From Neorhizobium sp. NCHU2750 (GTDB taxonomy: Bacteria > Pseudomonadota > Alphaproteobacteria > Rhizobiales > Rhizobiaceae), in NCBI RefSeq assembly GCF_003597675.1, contig NZ_CP030827.1, forward strand, positions 1,240,001-1,304,000: DNA of 64,000 nt. Direction: 5' to 3'. This document shows, in pieces, positions 54,292 through 63,050 of this stretch. The position numbers and the translations under genes were made by a program. The stretch's first letter is position 1, and each line of letters begins with the position of its first letter. The notes beneath the pieces are model-generated. The model ran no database searches and had not been told where the DNA came from. It was given only the letters and a program-made list of their open reading frames with translations.

Positions 54292-54303
54292 TCGGCGCGA
54301 TCG

Positions 54304-55443
54304 CTAGGCCGCAAATCGCTGGGAATATTCGGCATATCGGGCTCCTAGTTCGTAAGCCATTGCCTCGCATTCCGCTGGCAAAAAGGCTGCGCACTCATAG
54401 CCTAATTCCGTCTTGGCAATCTCGACGACTTCCGGCGTGAAGCTTACCGTTCCGTCATCATCGACATCCTCGATGCCATCGTAACGCTGTGCCTCGCGAT
54501 TGATTGCGACGGCTCGATCAAGCGTCAATCCCGGCGGCAACTCAACCAGAAGGCCGTCTTTGGAAAAACGGACAGGATATCCTCCCACCAAGCCCATCGG
54601 GCCTGGTGCATGGACGACATCACCGCTTGCCCTGGCGCCAGCAAGAATAACGGCGGTTGCCGATGAGGCGGTCACAGACTGGCCTGCCAAACCTTTTGTG
54701 CGGCGAAACTGCCCGGCCACCAGTTCAAATAGCGCCTGCTCGTCCCTCGCGTCGGTGTCGACGCGTTGGCCGTCAATATAGATTGTCAGGTGATAGGGAG
54801 CCCCATCGGTCACTCCGGAACTGGGCATCCGATAGCTGAGGTAGTGGTGAGCAAAAAAGCGAACGCTGATCGAGGCCGGCAGGCTGTCAAACAAATAAGC
54901 AGCTGCCAATCTGAGCCCTGGAACCGCATTGGCAACGTTGCCAATCCCGACAGCAGGCGCGAGGCCTTCCGATGCCAAGGCTGCGTTCACCACATCGGGG
55001 TATGATGCATTGATCACCATAGCACGGCTCCCGCAGGCGCGAACCGCTTTCATCAGGCGGCGCACCAACACCATATGCATAGGGGTCCAGATCCCGCCGC
55101 GGGCTCGATCGAGCCGATCAAAGGCCGGCCTGGGAAGCTTAGTAATCGCCCACCAAGATTGCAGCGTGGCGGCATTGAAAATGATATCCGGCTTCAGCCT
55201 GTCGATCGCATCTGCCGTCTCTTCGATCTCCATCAGGTCCAGCCTGATCACTGAGATCTGGGGGGTAAAGCCGAGATTGAGTGCGCTGTAGCGAGCAAGA
55301 TTAACCCGCAAAAGTGCCGCATCGGGATTGCGGGCGCCTATGATGATGTCCAGTCGCTGCTGAGACTGACTGAGGAAGTCGAGAACATCTCCGGCTAAGA
55401 CACCCATGCCGACGATCAATACACGTTTTAGCTGCTCTTGCAT
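54304..55443 (-). CDS. Rossmann-fold dehydrogenase-like protein (saccharopine dehydrogenase-like)
   Basis: A 379-residue protein starting with a nucleotide-binding motif, VLIVGMGVLAGDVLDFLSQS, and a following GARNPDAA. The middle (DIIFNAATLQSWWAITKL and VINASYPDVVNAAL) and the C-terminal half resemble saccharopine-dehydrogenase-like or opine-dehydrogenase-like proteins, but no close family can be named. It is convergent with the hydrolase gene (12 bp between stops) and divergent from the alanine-racemase-like gene with about 70 bp between. It may form or oxidise a secondary-amine amino acid. Confidence 0.65.
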   Translation of the reverse strand: MQEQLKRVLIVGMGVLAGDVLDFLSQSQQRLDIIIGARNPDAALLRVNLARYSALNLGFTPQISVIRLDLMEIEETADAIDRLKPDIIFNAATLQSWWAITKLPRPAFDRLDRARGGIWTPMHMVLVRRLMKAVRACGSRAMVINASYPDVVNAALASEGLAPAVGIGNVANAVPGLRLAAAYLFDSLPASISVRFFAHHYLSYRMPSSGVTDGAPYHLTIYIDGQRVDTDARDEQALFELVAGQFRRTKGLAGQSVTASSATAVILAGARASGDVVHAPGPMGLVGGYPVRFSKDGLLVELPPGLTLDRAVAINREAQRYDGIEDVDDDGTVSFTPEVVEIAKTELGYECAAFLPAECEAMAYELGARYAEYSQRFAA

Positions 55444-55517
55444 TGTCAGTCTCCCATTTTTGAGTGTTGAAATAAACCATAGATAGATGTAGAGGAGAAT
55501 ACAACCAAAAAGTGTGC

Positions 55518-56621
55518 ATGGTTAAGTCAATGTTGAACGGTGCTGGATCGCGGCCGCTGCTGCAGGTGGACTTGGGACGCATTCGCGCAAATTATGCAGC
55601 GATTGTCGCTGAAACACGGGCCGAAGTGGCCGCTGTGGTCAAAGACGATGCCTACGGGCTCGGTCTGTCCGCGGTGTCGAGGTCCCTTTATGAGGCAGGT
55701 TGTCGTTCGTTTTTCGTTGCTGACTTGTCGGAAGCTGTCGCACTGCGCAAAATCTTGCCTGACGGGAGCATTTATCTTTTCAACCCGACGTCGTTTGCGC
55801 AAATGTCGATCTATATCGAACATCGCCTGATTCCGGTCTGCAATCGTTTGGATCAGGCGCGAGGATGGGTGGCTGTTGCTGGTGACTTGCCCTTGGCGAT
55901 TGAAGTCGAGACGGGGCTTCATCGTTTCGGATTGAACTATCCCGATCTTCGGCATCTCAAGCAGATGATCAGGCGCCGGCCAGATCTGTTGATCAGCCAC
56001 CTTGCGTCTGCCGATCATCCTGATGCCCAAATCAATCAACTGCAGCGCAATCGCTTTCTTGCTGCTATCGAACTTCTTCGGCCCGAACGCGCCAGCCTCA
56101 TTGCGTCAACCGGGCTCGGCTTGCCGCAGTCTTTTCATTTCGATCTCGTGCGCGCGGGCTCACTTCTATACGGCCTAAAATCGGGCAGGCAGGACAGGGT
56201 TATTCAAAGCGTCGTCCGGCTAACGGCAAAAATCATCAATGTCCAAAGCGTCGCGAAAGGAGAGGGAGTGGGATATGCTGCAGCCTTTCGCACGCAAAGA
56301 TCATCTCTGATTGCGCTTGTCGCAATAGGCTATTCGCATGGCTTGCCCTTTGCCTGCGCAAATCGGTTGACGATTGGTCTTGGCGTCGATCGGGCCCCGC
56401 TCGTTGGTCGCATCGCGATGGATTATGTCGCCGCAGATATCACGGACCTGCCTAGGAATAGAAACTGGTTGGGTGAGATGGTCGATCTCATCCATGTTGA
56501 TCAGACCGTAGAAGATATCGCTCAAGCCAGTCACGCCTCGCCCCAAGAACTATTGCTGCGCTTTGGCAATCAGACGCGACGGATCTATCGAGACGAAAGA
56601 AGATCGGCGCAAACCACCTAG
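55518..56621 (+). CDS. alanine-racemase-like PLP enzyme (fold type III)
   Basis: A 367-residue Alr-family protein. The PLP lysine is K42 in AVVKDDAYGLG, where canonical Alr has KANAYGHG, so the two residues after the lysine differ. The catalytic Tyr is Y253 in GEGVGYAAAFRT. Substrate-loop marks are EVETGLHRFGLN and VGRIAMDYVAADIT. An upstream in-frame GTG at 55512 is possible; the GAGGAG near 55492 is too distant for either start. The neighbourhood suggests racemisation of a catabolic amino acid rather than cell-wall alanine supply. Confidence 0.85.
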   Translation: MVKSMLNGAGSRPLLQVDLGRIRANYAAIVAETRAEVAAVVKDDAYGLGLSAVSRSLYEAGCRSFFVADLSEAVALRKILPDGSIYLFNPTSFAQMSIYIEHRLIPVCNRLDQARGWVAVAGDLPLAIEVETGLHRFGLNYPDLRHLKQMIRRRPDLLISHLASADHPDAQINQLQRNRFLAAIELLRPERASLIASTGLGLPQSFHFDLVRAGSLLYGLKSGRQDRVIQSVVRLTAKIINVQSVAKGEGVGYAAAFRTQRSSLIALVAIGYSHGLPFACANRLTIGLGVDRAPLVGRIAMDYVAADITDLPRNRNWLGEMVDLIHVDQTVEDIAQASHASPQELLLRFGNQTRRIYRDERRSAQTT

Positions 56622-56643
56622 TGCCGTCCGTTCGCCGATGCGC

Positions 56644-57453
56644 TCACTCTAAAATACTCAGGTCGGACATGAACCGTCCCGACGGTCCCAATGCCTGTTC
56701 GATCGCCAGAATTTCTCGGCGAAGCAGATCGACAAGCTGAGGAACCCGCTCAGGCGTCATGCGGGCACTCGTCAGGTTGATTGCGATCGCTGCAATCGGG
56801 TCGCGGCGATCCGACAAGATCGGCATAGCAATCGCCGAAATTCCGGCAACCAACTCACCATCGTCCAACGCATAGCCTTGTCGTTTAATCTCGGCCAGTG
56901 ACCGAAGAAACTGCCCACGATCCCAGCTGCCATATTGTTCGAGCTCGGCAGCGTTATGATCGATAAGCGCCTCAATCTCTCCGCCCGGCAAGAACGCAAG
57001 GATCGCCTGGCTTGCCGACCCGAGACCCATTGGGATCTGGCCGCCAACATTTTTCGTCAAGCTCCCGATCAGATAGCTTCCCTGGTGACGGTCAACGCAG
57101 ATCGCATTAAATCCTGCTCTGGCCATGAGGAAAACGGTGTCGGATGTCGCAGCGCAGATGCGAACCAAGGCTGGCCTCACGAGGCTGCGCAAACCAGTGT
57201 GGTCCATTGCCGCTGACGCCAATGCGAACAACGTCATCCCCAATCGCAACTTGCGGCTTTGGCGGTCGCGTTCGACCAGTCCCTCCCGCTCCAACGCCGA
57301 GATGATCCTGTGAGCTGTCGGTTGTGTCAGGCCGAGTGTCTCCATCAGCTCGACACTCGTCGCGCCGTCTGGCCCAGCTTCGCCAAGGCCGTTGAGGATC
57401 GCGATCGCCCGGTCGAGCAACTGGGTTCCCGTCACTGCGGATGGCTTTTTCAT
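56644..57453 (-). CDS. IclR-family transcriptional regulator
   Basis: A 269-residue IclR regulator. The winged HTH (about 10-75) has LDRAIAILNGLGEAG, LMETLGLTQPTAHRIISALE and REGLVERDRQSRKLRLG. The effector domain has FNAICVDRHQGSYLIGS, MGLGSASQAILAFL and GISAIAMPILSDRRDPIAAI. ATG 57453 is chosen over a GTG 9 bases upstream because AGGTGA precedes it. It lies beside the MmgE/PrpD gene on the same strand and across from the oxidase operon, so it probably controls both. Confidence 0.9.
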   Translation of the reverse strand: MKKPSAVTGTQLLDRAIAILNGLGEAGPDGATSVELMETLGLTQPTAHRIISALEREGLVERDRQSRKLRLGMTLFALASAAMDHTGLRSLVRPALVRICAATSDTVFLMARAGFNAICVDRHQGSYLIGSLTKNVGGQIPMGLGSASQAILAFLPGGEIEALIDHNAAELEQYGSWDRGQFLRSLAEIKRQGYALDDGELVAGISAIAMPILSDRRDPIAAIAINLTSARMTPERVPQLVDLLRREILAIEQALGPSGRFMSDLSILE

Positions 57454-57490
57454 GAGCGTCACCTAAAGCCAGTCCGTTTGGCTTAATCTT

Positions 57491-57502
57491 CGTCCGCGGA
57501 CG
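57491..57502. promoter_or_regulatory. 12-bp perfect palindrome upstream of iclR-type gene
   Basis: cgtccgcggacg is self-complementary and lies 38 bp before the regulator start. This position suits an autoregulatory operator of the IclR protein. Based on symmetry and position alone. Confidence 0.35.
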
Positions 57503-57621
57503 TATATCATCTCTACCGGTGTGATTGTCCATGGCATAAGACGGGCTGTGTTTGAAACCCCGCTCTGCCTGGCAAGCCTCGCCGCCCCGATGAGCCGCGG
57601 ACAAGAGGGGCGATCTTCTTC

Positions 57622-58965
57622 TCACTCCCCCTGAAATCCACGGGTTATGGCACGATGAAACGATTTTATATTGTCCGCTGCCTGAGACCTTGCGCCAAGA
57701 TCGTCGATGCTCTTTAGAAGAGTTGGCATCGCCTCGTCGCGATAGCCCTTTCCAAGTCTGAGGAATTTATCCCTTAAGTCATACGCATTAAACGGATTTT
57801 TGGCTTCTCCATACGGATGCGTAACCTCGCATTGAAACCGGTGGCCGCCCGCTGTGATCGTTAGCAATGCCGGTGTCGTGGTTGGGAAGCATTCGAGATA
57901 GCGGTCATCCTCAACAAGGCGAACACGATCTGACAGTGAGAGAACGCGCGCGTCTGACAGATGTCGCTCGGTGAGGGGCAAAAGTGCGTCCGGTCCGTGG
58001 CACAGTGCCAATGCCACGCAAAAGGGAATGCTGTATTGCGCGCCCTCAAGGTTCAAAGGCCTGCCCTGGTTGGGAAGGCTGAGCGCCCGCGAGAATGTCG
58101 CAATCTCGATCGTCTCAATCAAATCTGCAACGAGACCATGCCGGGTCTTGAGCATGATTGCAGCGTCGATGGCTGCATGCCCCCAGCGGCAGCAGCTATA
58201 GCGCTTGAAGTAAAGGTTAGAAACGGCCCATCCCGTTGCCACACCCTCCGAAAGCGTCCGGCGCGCGTAAACGCGATCATCATCCAGTAGATCGGTTGGA
58301 CCGAGATGGCCGCGCAGCGCCAAGGAAACGGCCATGACGCCATTTGCTGCAGCCCATGGAATACCCTCTTTGACCGTATGGCCGACCTTGGTCCATCCAG
58401 TGCCAGCCTGACCCGTGGACGTCTGACCGGCAATCGCCATCGCGTTTGAACTGACCCATGGCGAAAGATGGCGAAGATGCGCGATCCCTGCCGCAACTCC
58501 ATAGCCGCACCAAAGACCGCTATCTGTCGTCTTCAAGCGTCCGATATCGCGTGCCGCCGCAATCCGCACCGATATCTCATAGCCGATGATGATGGCGTCC
58601 AGGAGACGGTCTTGATCTGCGTCAGGAAGAAGGCTTGCCGCCAGCAAAGCAGGAATAATTGCGGCACCGGGATGACCCGCAGCCATTCTGTGTCCGTCAT
58701 CGAGATCCAAGGCAGCGGCGAAGCTTGCGTTGACAAAAGCTGCCCCCGCCACCGTTGTCGAGCGGTCACAAAACCAAATTGGCGCCGGGCCGTCGCCCCA
58801 AATTTCAGCGATTGATCCTAACGACGCAATCCCTCCAAGCGTACGAGATCCAGCTAAGGCAACGCCGATAAGATCCGTTATCGCCCTGATGGCGTCCTGA
58901 CGCACCTCATCCGAAATCACAGGACGCGCAAAGCGCTCGGCAAGATCGAGTGTGACGGATTGCAT
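57622..58965 (-). CDS. MmgE/PrpD family protein
   Basis: A 447-residue protein of the MmgE/PrpD family, which includes 2-methylcitrate dehydratase and aconitate-decarboxylase-like enzymes. Family marks are NASFAAALDLDDGHRMAAGH near residue 80, HPGAAIIPALLA, VGHTVKEGIPWAAANGVMA and YSIPFCVALAL. AAAGGAG precedes the ATG. In many rhizobial catabolic clusters such genes sit beside amino-acid oxidases, with unproven substrates. It is divergent from the oxidase operon across about 137 bp. Confidence 0.88.
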   Translation of the reverse strand: MQSVTLDLAERFARPVISDEVRQDAIRAITDLIGVALAGSRTLGGIASLGSIAEIWGDGPAPIWFCDRSTTVAGAAFVNASFAAALDLDDGHRMAAGHPGAAIIPALLAASLLPDADQDRLLDAIIIGYEISVRIAAARDIGRLKTTDSGLWCGYGVAAGIAHLRHLSPWVSSNAMAIAGQTSTGQAGTGWTKVGHTVKEGIPWAAANGVMAVSLALRGHLGPTDLLDDDRVYARRTLSEGVATGWAVSNLYFKRYSCCRWGHAAIDAAIMLKTRHGLVADLIETIEIATFSRALSLPNQGRPLNLEGAQYSIPFCVALALCHGPDALLPLTERHLSDARVLSLSDRVRLVEDDRYLECFPTTTPALLTITAGGHRFQCEVTHPYGEAKNPFNAYDLRDKFLRLGKGYRDEAMPTLLKSIDDLGARSQAADNIKSFHRAITRGFQGE

Positions 58966-59020
58966 AGTCTTCTCCTTTGGGTGGCAAGCTTGGGGGTATT
59001 CAAGTTTGAGACAGCCTGAG

Positions 59021-59040
59021 ATTGTAAATCACAATGTGAT
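59021..59040. promoter_or_regulatory. overlapping inverted repeats in the prpD-type/oxidase divergent promoter
   Basis: Two symmetric elements overlap: attgt-aaatc-acaat (59021-59035) and atcaca-a-tgtgat (59028-59040). They lie 63 bp or less upstream of the first oxidase gene and about 55-75 bp from the divergent MmgE/PrpD start. The IclR-type protein is a likely binder. Identified by symmetry only. Confidence 0.45.
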
Positions 59041-59102
59041 ATTGATTACTGAAATAAATTCATATTATGCAAATTGAAAAGGTCAATAAGGTTGCATTTA
59101 AA

Positions 59103-59399
59103 ATGTTTAAGCGCCTAAAGATTGAAGATGAGGGATCGCTAGCGTTCACCCTCGATGGGATAGAATTGTCGGGTCAGGTGGGTGATACGGTTCTCACTGC
59201 TGTGCTGGCTTGTAGAGACTGGCTCTCCCAAGCCTCGCATATCGAGCCCAGCCGCGCCGGCTTTTGCTTAATGGGTGCATGTCAAGGTTGCTGGCTTTGG
59301 GAGGCCGAAGGAAAGCCTGTCCGAGCATGCACGCATACTCTTTATCCGGGCCTCGAACTTCGTAGTCATCGGCCAGAAGGAGGTCGCCATGACCGCTAG
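59103..59399 (+). CDS. 2Fe-2S ferredoxin-like subunit of amino-acid/opine-type oxidase (HcnA-like)
   Basis: A 98-residue protein, the small iron-sulfur subunit of HcnABC/opine-oxidase-type complexes. Cysteines C55, C60, C63 (GFCLMGACQGCW) and C76 (VRACTHTL) form the plant-type 2Fe-2S pattern. ATG 59103 gives MFKRLKIEDE, the typical family N-terminus, so it is preferred over ATG 59067, which would add 12 residues. It overlaps the next gene by 11 bp. Function: electron transfer within a membrane-associated amino-acid dehydrogenase complex. Confidence 0.86.
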   Translation: MFKRLKIEDEGSLAFTLDGIELSGQVGDTVLTAVLACRDWLSQASHIEPSRAGFCLMGACQGCWLWEAEGKPVRACTHTLYPGLELRSHRPEGGRHDR

Positions 59400-60759
59400 G
59401 ATCGCGATCATCGGTGCAGGTCCGGCCGGGCTCAGCGCTGCGCGCGTTCTTGTCGATGCGGGCTTACGGCCGACATTGATCGACGACGCAATGCGGCCTG
59501 GCGGCCAGGCCTTTCGCGCCGCGCGCACCGGCGGGGTAGAATTGGCGTCTCAACCGTGGCGCAATGATCGACAAGGCGAGCAGAAATTCAATGCGCTGGT
59601 AACCGCAATCCTGCCCAAGTTGGATTACCGCCCTCAAACAATGGTTTGGTCCGTCGGCACCGACTACTTGAACCTTCTTTCATCGGCACAATCGGTATGT
59701 CTGCCAGTTCGCGATGTCATCCTGGCAACCGGCGCCACAGACCGCATCATTCCTTTTCCTGGTTGGACCACTCCAGGCGTCTTTTCGCTCGGGGCGGCAC
59801 AAATCGCCTTGAAGGCGCAATCGACGCTGATTGGGCAGCGTGTCGCCTTCGTTGGAACCGGACCGCTCCTCTATCTCGTTGCCTATCAATATATGCGGGC
59901 CGGCGCTCAGGTCGTCGCGGTTCTCGACAGCAATAAGCCGAGATTGCGTGCAAGGTCATTGGCCGCGCTCTTGCCCGCTGCCGCTACATTCATAGAGGGG
60001 CTCAAATTCGTCACAGCGCTTCGTGCTCGTAACATTCCTTGCCTGACCGGGGCCGAGCCAATCGCCATCGTAGCGGACCACGGTGAGCTCAAAGGTCTGC
60101 GCTATCGCCACCAGGGAATCGATCGCTCCATCGACTGCGACGCCATTGGCACCGGTTATGGCCTGAAAGCCGAAACACAGGTCGCCGACCTTCTCGGTCT
60201 CCCATTTCGCTTCAGTCGCCAACATCGGCAATGGTTGCCTGAGCGGCAGCCTGACGCCGAGAGCGCTCTCATTCGAATCTACCATGCAGGCGATGGAAGC
60301 AACATTGGCGGCAAGGAGCTTGCAGCCTTGGATGGCGAACTGGCAGCGCTGGAGCTTCTGGCTCAACGGGGCCACCGCGTCACACGAAAGGTGGCGGCAG
60401 TGCGAAAAAAAATCAACCGGGTCAGCCGGTTTCGACAGGTTTTGGATGAGGAACTTTTCCCATTTCCCGCAGGCCTTTGTGGCAATGTCGCTGACGAGAC
60501 GATTGTTTGTCGCTGTGAACGCATCTCAGCCGGCGAGGTCAGGGCAACCGTCAGCCAGAGCGATGAGAGTGACATAAACAGGGTCAAGGCATTTTGCCGA
60601 CTGGGGATGGGGCGCTGTCAGGGCAGGCTTTGCGAGCGCCCCGCTGCAGAGATCATCGCTGCTCATAACGGCTGTGACATATCGGTTGTCGGGCGATTGC
60701 GCGCCCAGTCGCCGGTCAAGCCTGTCGCTCTTTCCGTATTAGCAAAGGCGCGCCCATGA
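59389..60759 (+). CDS. FAD/NAD(P)-binding subunit with Cys-rich tail (HcnB / opine-oxidase A-like)
   Basis: A 456-residue flavoprotein. The N-terminal FAD motif is IAIIGAGPAGLSAARVL and a second Rossmann site is RVAFVGTGPLLYLVAYQY. A BFD-like 2Fe-2S domain at about 375-435 carries four Cys: VCRCERISAGEV and FCRLGMGRCQGRLCERPAA (some of the cysteines here). This matches the A subunit of octopine/nopaline oxidase, HcnB and D-hydroxyproline dehydrogenases. AAGGAGG precedes ATG 59389. It overlaps the small subunit gene and the next gene by 4 bp. Confidence 0.9.
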   Translation: MTARIAIIGAGPAGLSAARVLVDAGLRPTLIDDAMRPGGQAFRAARTGGVELASQPWRNDRQGEQKFNALVTAILPKLDYRPQTMVWSVGTDYLNLLSSAQSVCLPVRDVILATGATDRIIPFPGWTTPGVFSLGAAQIALKAQSTLIGQRVAFVGTGPLLYLVAYQYMRAGAQVVAVLDSNKPRLRARSLAALLPAAATFIEGLKFVTALRARNIPCLTGAEPIAIVADHGELKGLRYRHQGIDRSIDCDAIGTGYGLKAETQVADLLGLPFRFSRQHRQWLPERQPDAESALIRIYHAGDGSNIGGKELAALDGELAALELLAQRGHRVTRKVAAVRKKINRVSRFRQVLDEELFPFPAGLCGNVADETIVCRCERISAGEVRATVSQSDESDINRVKAFCRLGMGRCQGRLCERPAAEIIAAHNGCDISVVGRLRAQSPVKPVALSVLAKARP

Positions 60760-61877
60760 CCATCTACGATGTCGCAATCATCGGCGGAGGTCTCGCCGGT
60801 TGTTCCGCCGCGCTGCATGCGCGTTTGATGGGCGCATCCGTTATCCTGCTAGAACGCGGTCGCTGCGGAGCGCAGGCCAGTGGTGTCAACTATGGCGGCG
60901 TCAGACAACAAGGCCGGCACCCAGCCGAACTTGCCCTGTCTGTGCGAAGCCAGAAGATCTGGGAAAGCCTGCCCGATCTCATCGGTTGTGATTGCGAATA
61001 TAAGCGCAGTGGTCACCTTAAGCTTGCAAGAGACGACCACGACATGGCCGAACTCCTGGCCTATCAAAAGGTCGCGCGCCAATATGGCCTTAATCTTGAA
61101 ATCGTTGACGCCGACGTCCTGCGCCGACGATTTGCCTTCCTGGGGCACCACTTCGCCGGTGCATGCTTGTGTCGCGAGGACGGTCAGGCCAATCCGAGGC
61201 TTGTCGCACCGGCCTTTGCAAGACGAGCCAAACTCCTCGAAGCCGAGATTTTTGAGGGGGCGGGAGTTGTTAGAGCCGCCAAGCGAAACGGTCTCTTTGA
61301 TATTCAACTGGATGGCTTGAAAGACCCTATCCGGTCGCGACGACTGATCAATACTGCCGGCGCCTGGGGATCGGCGATCGCACATATGTTTGGTGATAGG
61401 GTTGACGAAGATGTCATGGCGCCAAACATGTGCGTGACCGAACCTATCCCGCCGTTGATTGGCCCAAATATAGGTATCTGCGGCGGGTCAATTTATCTGC
61501 GACAAGCCGCCAATGGCAGCGTCATCTTCGGCGCAGGTCTCGCTTACGCCAACAGGGAGACCCAGCGATCTCGTCCGCTGGCAGGCGTCACATCCGCCGC
61601 GGCAAAGCAGGCCATCAAGGTTGTTCCGGAACTTGCCAATGCTTTGCTCATCCGCACCTGGACCGGCATCGAAGGACGTATGCCTGATGGACTGCCGATC
61701 ATCGATATCAGCCCCACGACACAAGATCTGGTCCATGCCTTCGGCTTCTCCGGCCATGGCTTCCAACTCGGTCCAGCTACGGGAGCGGTACTTGCCGAGC
61801 TAAGCCTCAATGGCGGCACCGACACCGATATTGCCGGCCTGTCTCTGGCCCGGTTTTCGAACTCACATTCTCAATGA
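60756..61877 (+). CDS. FAD-dependent DAO-family subunit (HcnC / opine-oxidase B-like)
   Basis: A 373-residue DAO-fold flavoprotein. The FAD motif is DVAIIGGGLAGCSAALHA, followed by GAQASGVNYGGVRQQGR. The C-terminal flavin segment is LVHAFGFSGHGFQLGPATG and the active-site region contains RTWTGIEGRMPDGLPII. It overlaps the previous gene by 4 bp. Together the three subunits should oxidise an amino acid or opine-like secondary amine, feeding electrons to a quinone or other carrier. The substrate remains open. Confidence 0.9.
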   Translation: MTIYDVAIIGGGLAGCSAALHARLMGASVILLERGRCGAQASGVNYGGVRQQGRHPAELALSVRSQKIWESLPDLIGCDCEYKRSGHLKLARDDHDMAELLAYQKVARQYGLNLEIVDADVLRRRFAFLGHHFAGACLCREDGQANPRLVAPAFARRAKLLEAEIFEGAGVVRAAKRNGLFDIQLDGLKDPIRSRRLINTAGAWGSAIAHMFGDRVDEDVMAPNMCVTEPIPPLIGPNIGICGGSIYLRQAANGSVIFGAGLAYANRETQRSRPLAGVTSAAAKQAIKVVPELANALLIRTWTGIEGRMPDGLPIIDISPTTQDLVHAFGFSGHGFQLGPATGAVLAELSLNGGTDTDIAGLSLARFSNSHSQ

Positions 61878-61894
61878 CAACAAGGGGTAATCAA

Positions 61895-62779
61895 ATGTGC
61901 AAGCGATATTTTCCTCGCTCATCCGTCATGTCCATACTCGCCCTGATGGCACTGCAATGCCTGACGTCGGCCACAAACGCCGCCGATTATAAGCTGGTCG
62001 AACCAGGGACGTTGTCCGTTGCCATCACTGGTGACATGCCAGGCCTTGTGGTGAAAGATGGAAGACTGGTGGGATATGATGGTGAAATCCTTCAGATTGC
62101 GGCCGAACATCTTGGCCTGAAAATCAAGCCCGTCCCGATGGAATGGTCTGGCGCAATCGCCGCCGTGCAGACCGGCCGCGTTGATATTATCGGCGGCAAT
62201 GTCGCCTGGACCGAGCAGCGGGCCAAAACGCTCTCCCTGACGGATCCAACCGGCTACTTCCAAAACGGCATCACGAGCAGGGCTGCAGATGGTTTCGAGA
62301 CACTCGCTGCGCTCGAAAATCGAAAGGTCGGGTCCATCACGGGTTTCTCGTTCCTCCCCGAGCTTCGGCGCGTCAAGGGGCTAAAACTATCCCTCTATGA
62401 CAGCTCGGATGCAGCCATCCGCGATATCCTGGCTGGCCGTATCGATGCTGTCGTGGGTGATCCACCGGTCATCGACTATGCCATATCGATGAATCCGGAC
62501 TGGAAGCTCGTCAACAAACCCTTTTCCGACAACAATCCCGACTTTCCGCTTCTAACCGGTAGCGGCCGTCAATATGTCTTTGGACTCAGTCACCAAAATC
62601 AAGCTCTTGCCAACGACCTTAGTGCGCAAATTCGTCAGCAGTGGGAAAATTGCGGCCTGCGATCAATCGGCGAGAAATACGGCAATGTCAGTCCCGCCAA
62701 TTATAGGCCATCCATCAGTAATTTCAGGGCCGGCGTGGACCGTCCGTCCAATTGGTTACCGCCAGCGTGTACCAGATAG
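61895..62779 (+). CDS. polar amino-acid ABC transporter substrate-binding protein
   Basis: A 294-residue SBP_bac_3 receptor. Signal peptide ends near SATNAADYKL. The mature part has GTLSVAITGDMPGLVVKDG, LVGYDGEILQIAAEHLGLKI and RVDIIGGNVAWTEQRAKTLS, a family signature. ATG 61895 is chosen because AAGGGG precedes it; an ATG at 61874 overlaps the oxidase stop and is the alternative. It is the probable receptor for the substrate of the upstream oxidase. Two permease genes follow after a hairpin. Confidence 0.9.
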   Translation: MCKRYFPRSSVMSILALMALQCLTSATNAADYKLVEPGTLSVAITGDMPGLVVKDGRLVGYDGEILQIAAEHLGLKIKPVPMEWSGAIAAVQTGRVDIIGGNVAWTEQRAKTLSLTDPTGYFQNGITSRAADGFETLAALENRKVGSITGFSFLPELRRVKGLKLSLYDSSDAAIRDILAGRIDAVVGDPPVIDYAISMNPDWKLVNKPFSDNNPDFPLLTGSGRQYVFGLSHQNQALANDLSAQIRQQWENCGLRSIGEKYGNVSPANYRPSISNFRAGVDRPSNWLPPACTR

Positions 62780-62828
62780 CCACAGACCCTCAGCACCTGC
62801 CTATCCTGTTTTACTCAGCAACGGCAAT

Positions 62829-62853
62829 CTGCAGGCGGTAGGCCCGCCTGCAG
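62829..62853 (+). repeat. perfect 10-bp intergenic hairpin after the binding-protein gene
   Basis: ctgcaggcgg (62829-62838) and ccgcctgcag (62844-62853) pair perfectly around a 5-base loop, 50 bp after the receptor stop and about 200 bp before the permease. No U-tract follows, so it is more likely an mRNA-stability or attenuation element than a full terminator. The amino-acid transporter at 12363-15414 has a comparable hairpin in the same gene position. Confidence 0.75.
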
Positions 62854-63050
62854 GACACCAAGAAGAATGCAACAAAAAGCTTGCGGATGTCTATGGCCCT
62901 TAAGGCGTGATTGATAGGCGCGCTTGTCTGAAAGCACGCAATCCGCAGGCTCTCGATCCACTCGAACTCGATCCAGAGCGGAGCCATCGACGCGCAATGC
63001 TGTCTTCCCGTTTGGGCGCCCTGCCATTCAATCGTCAAGGAAGCCATTCT

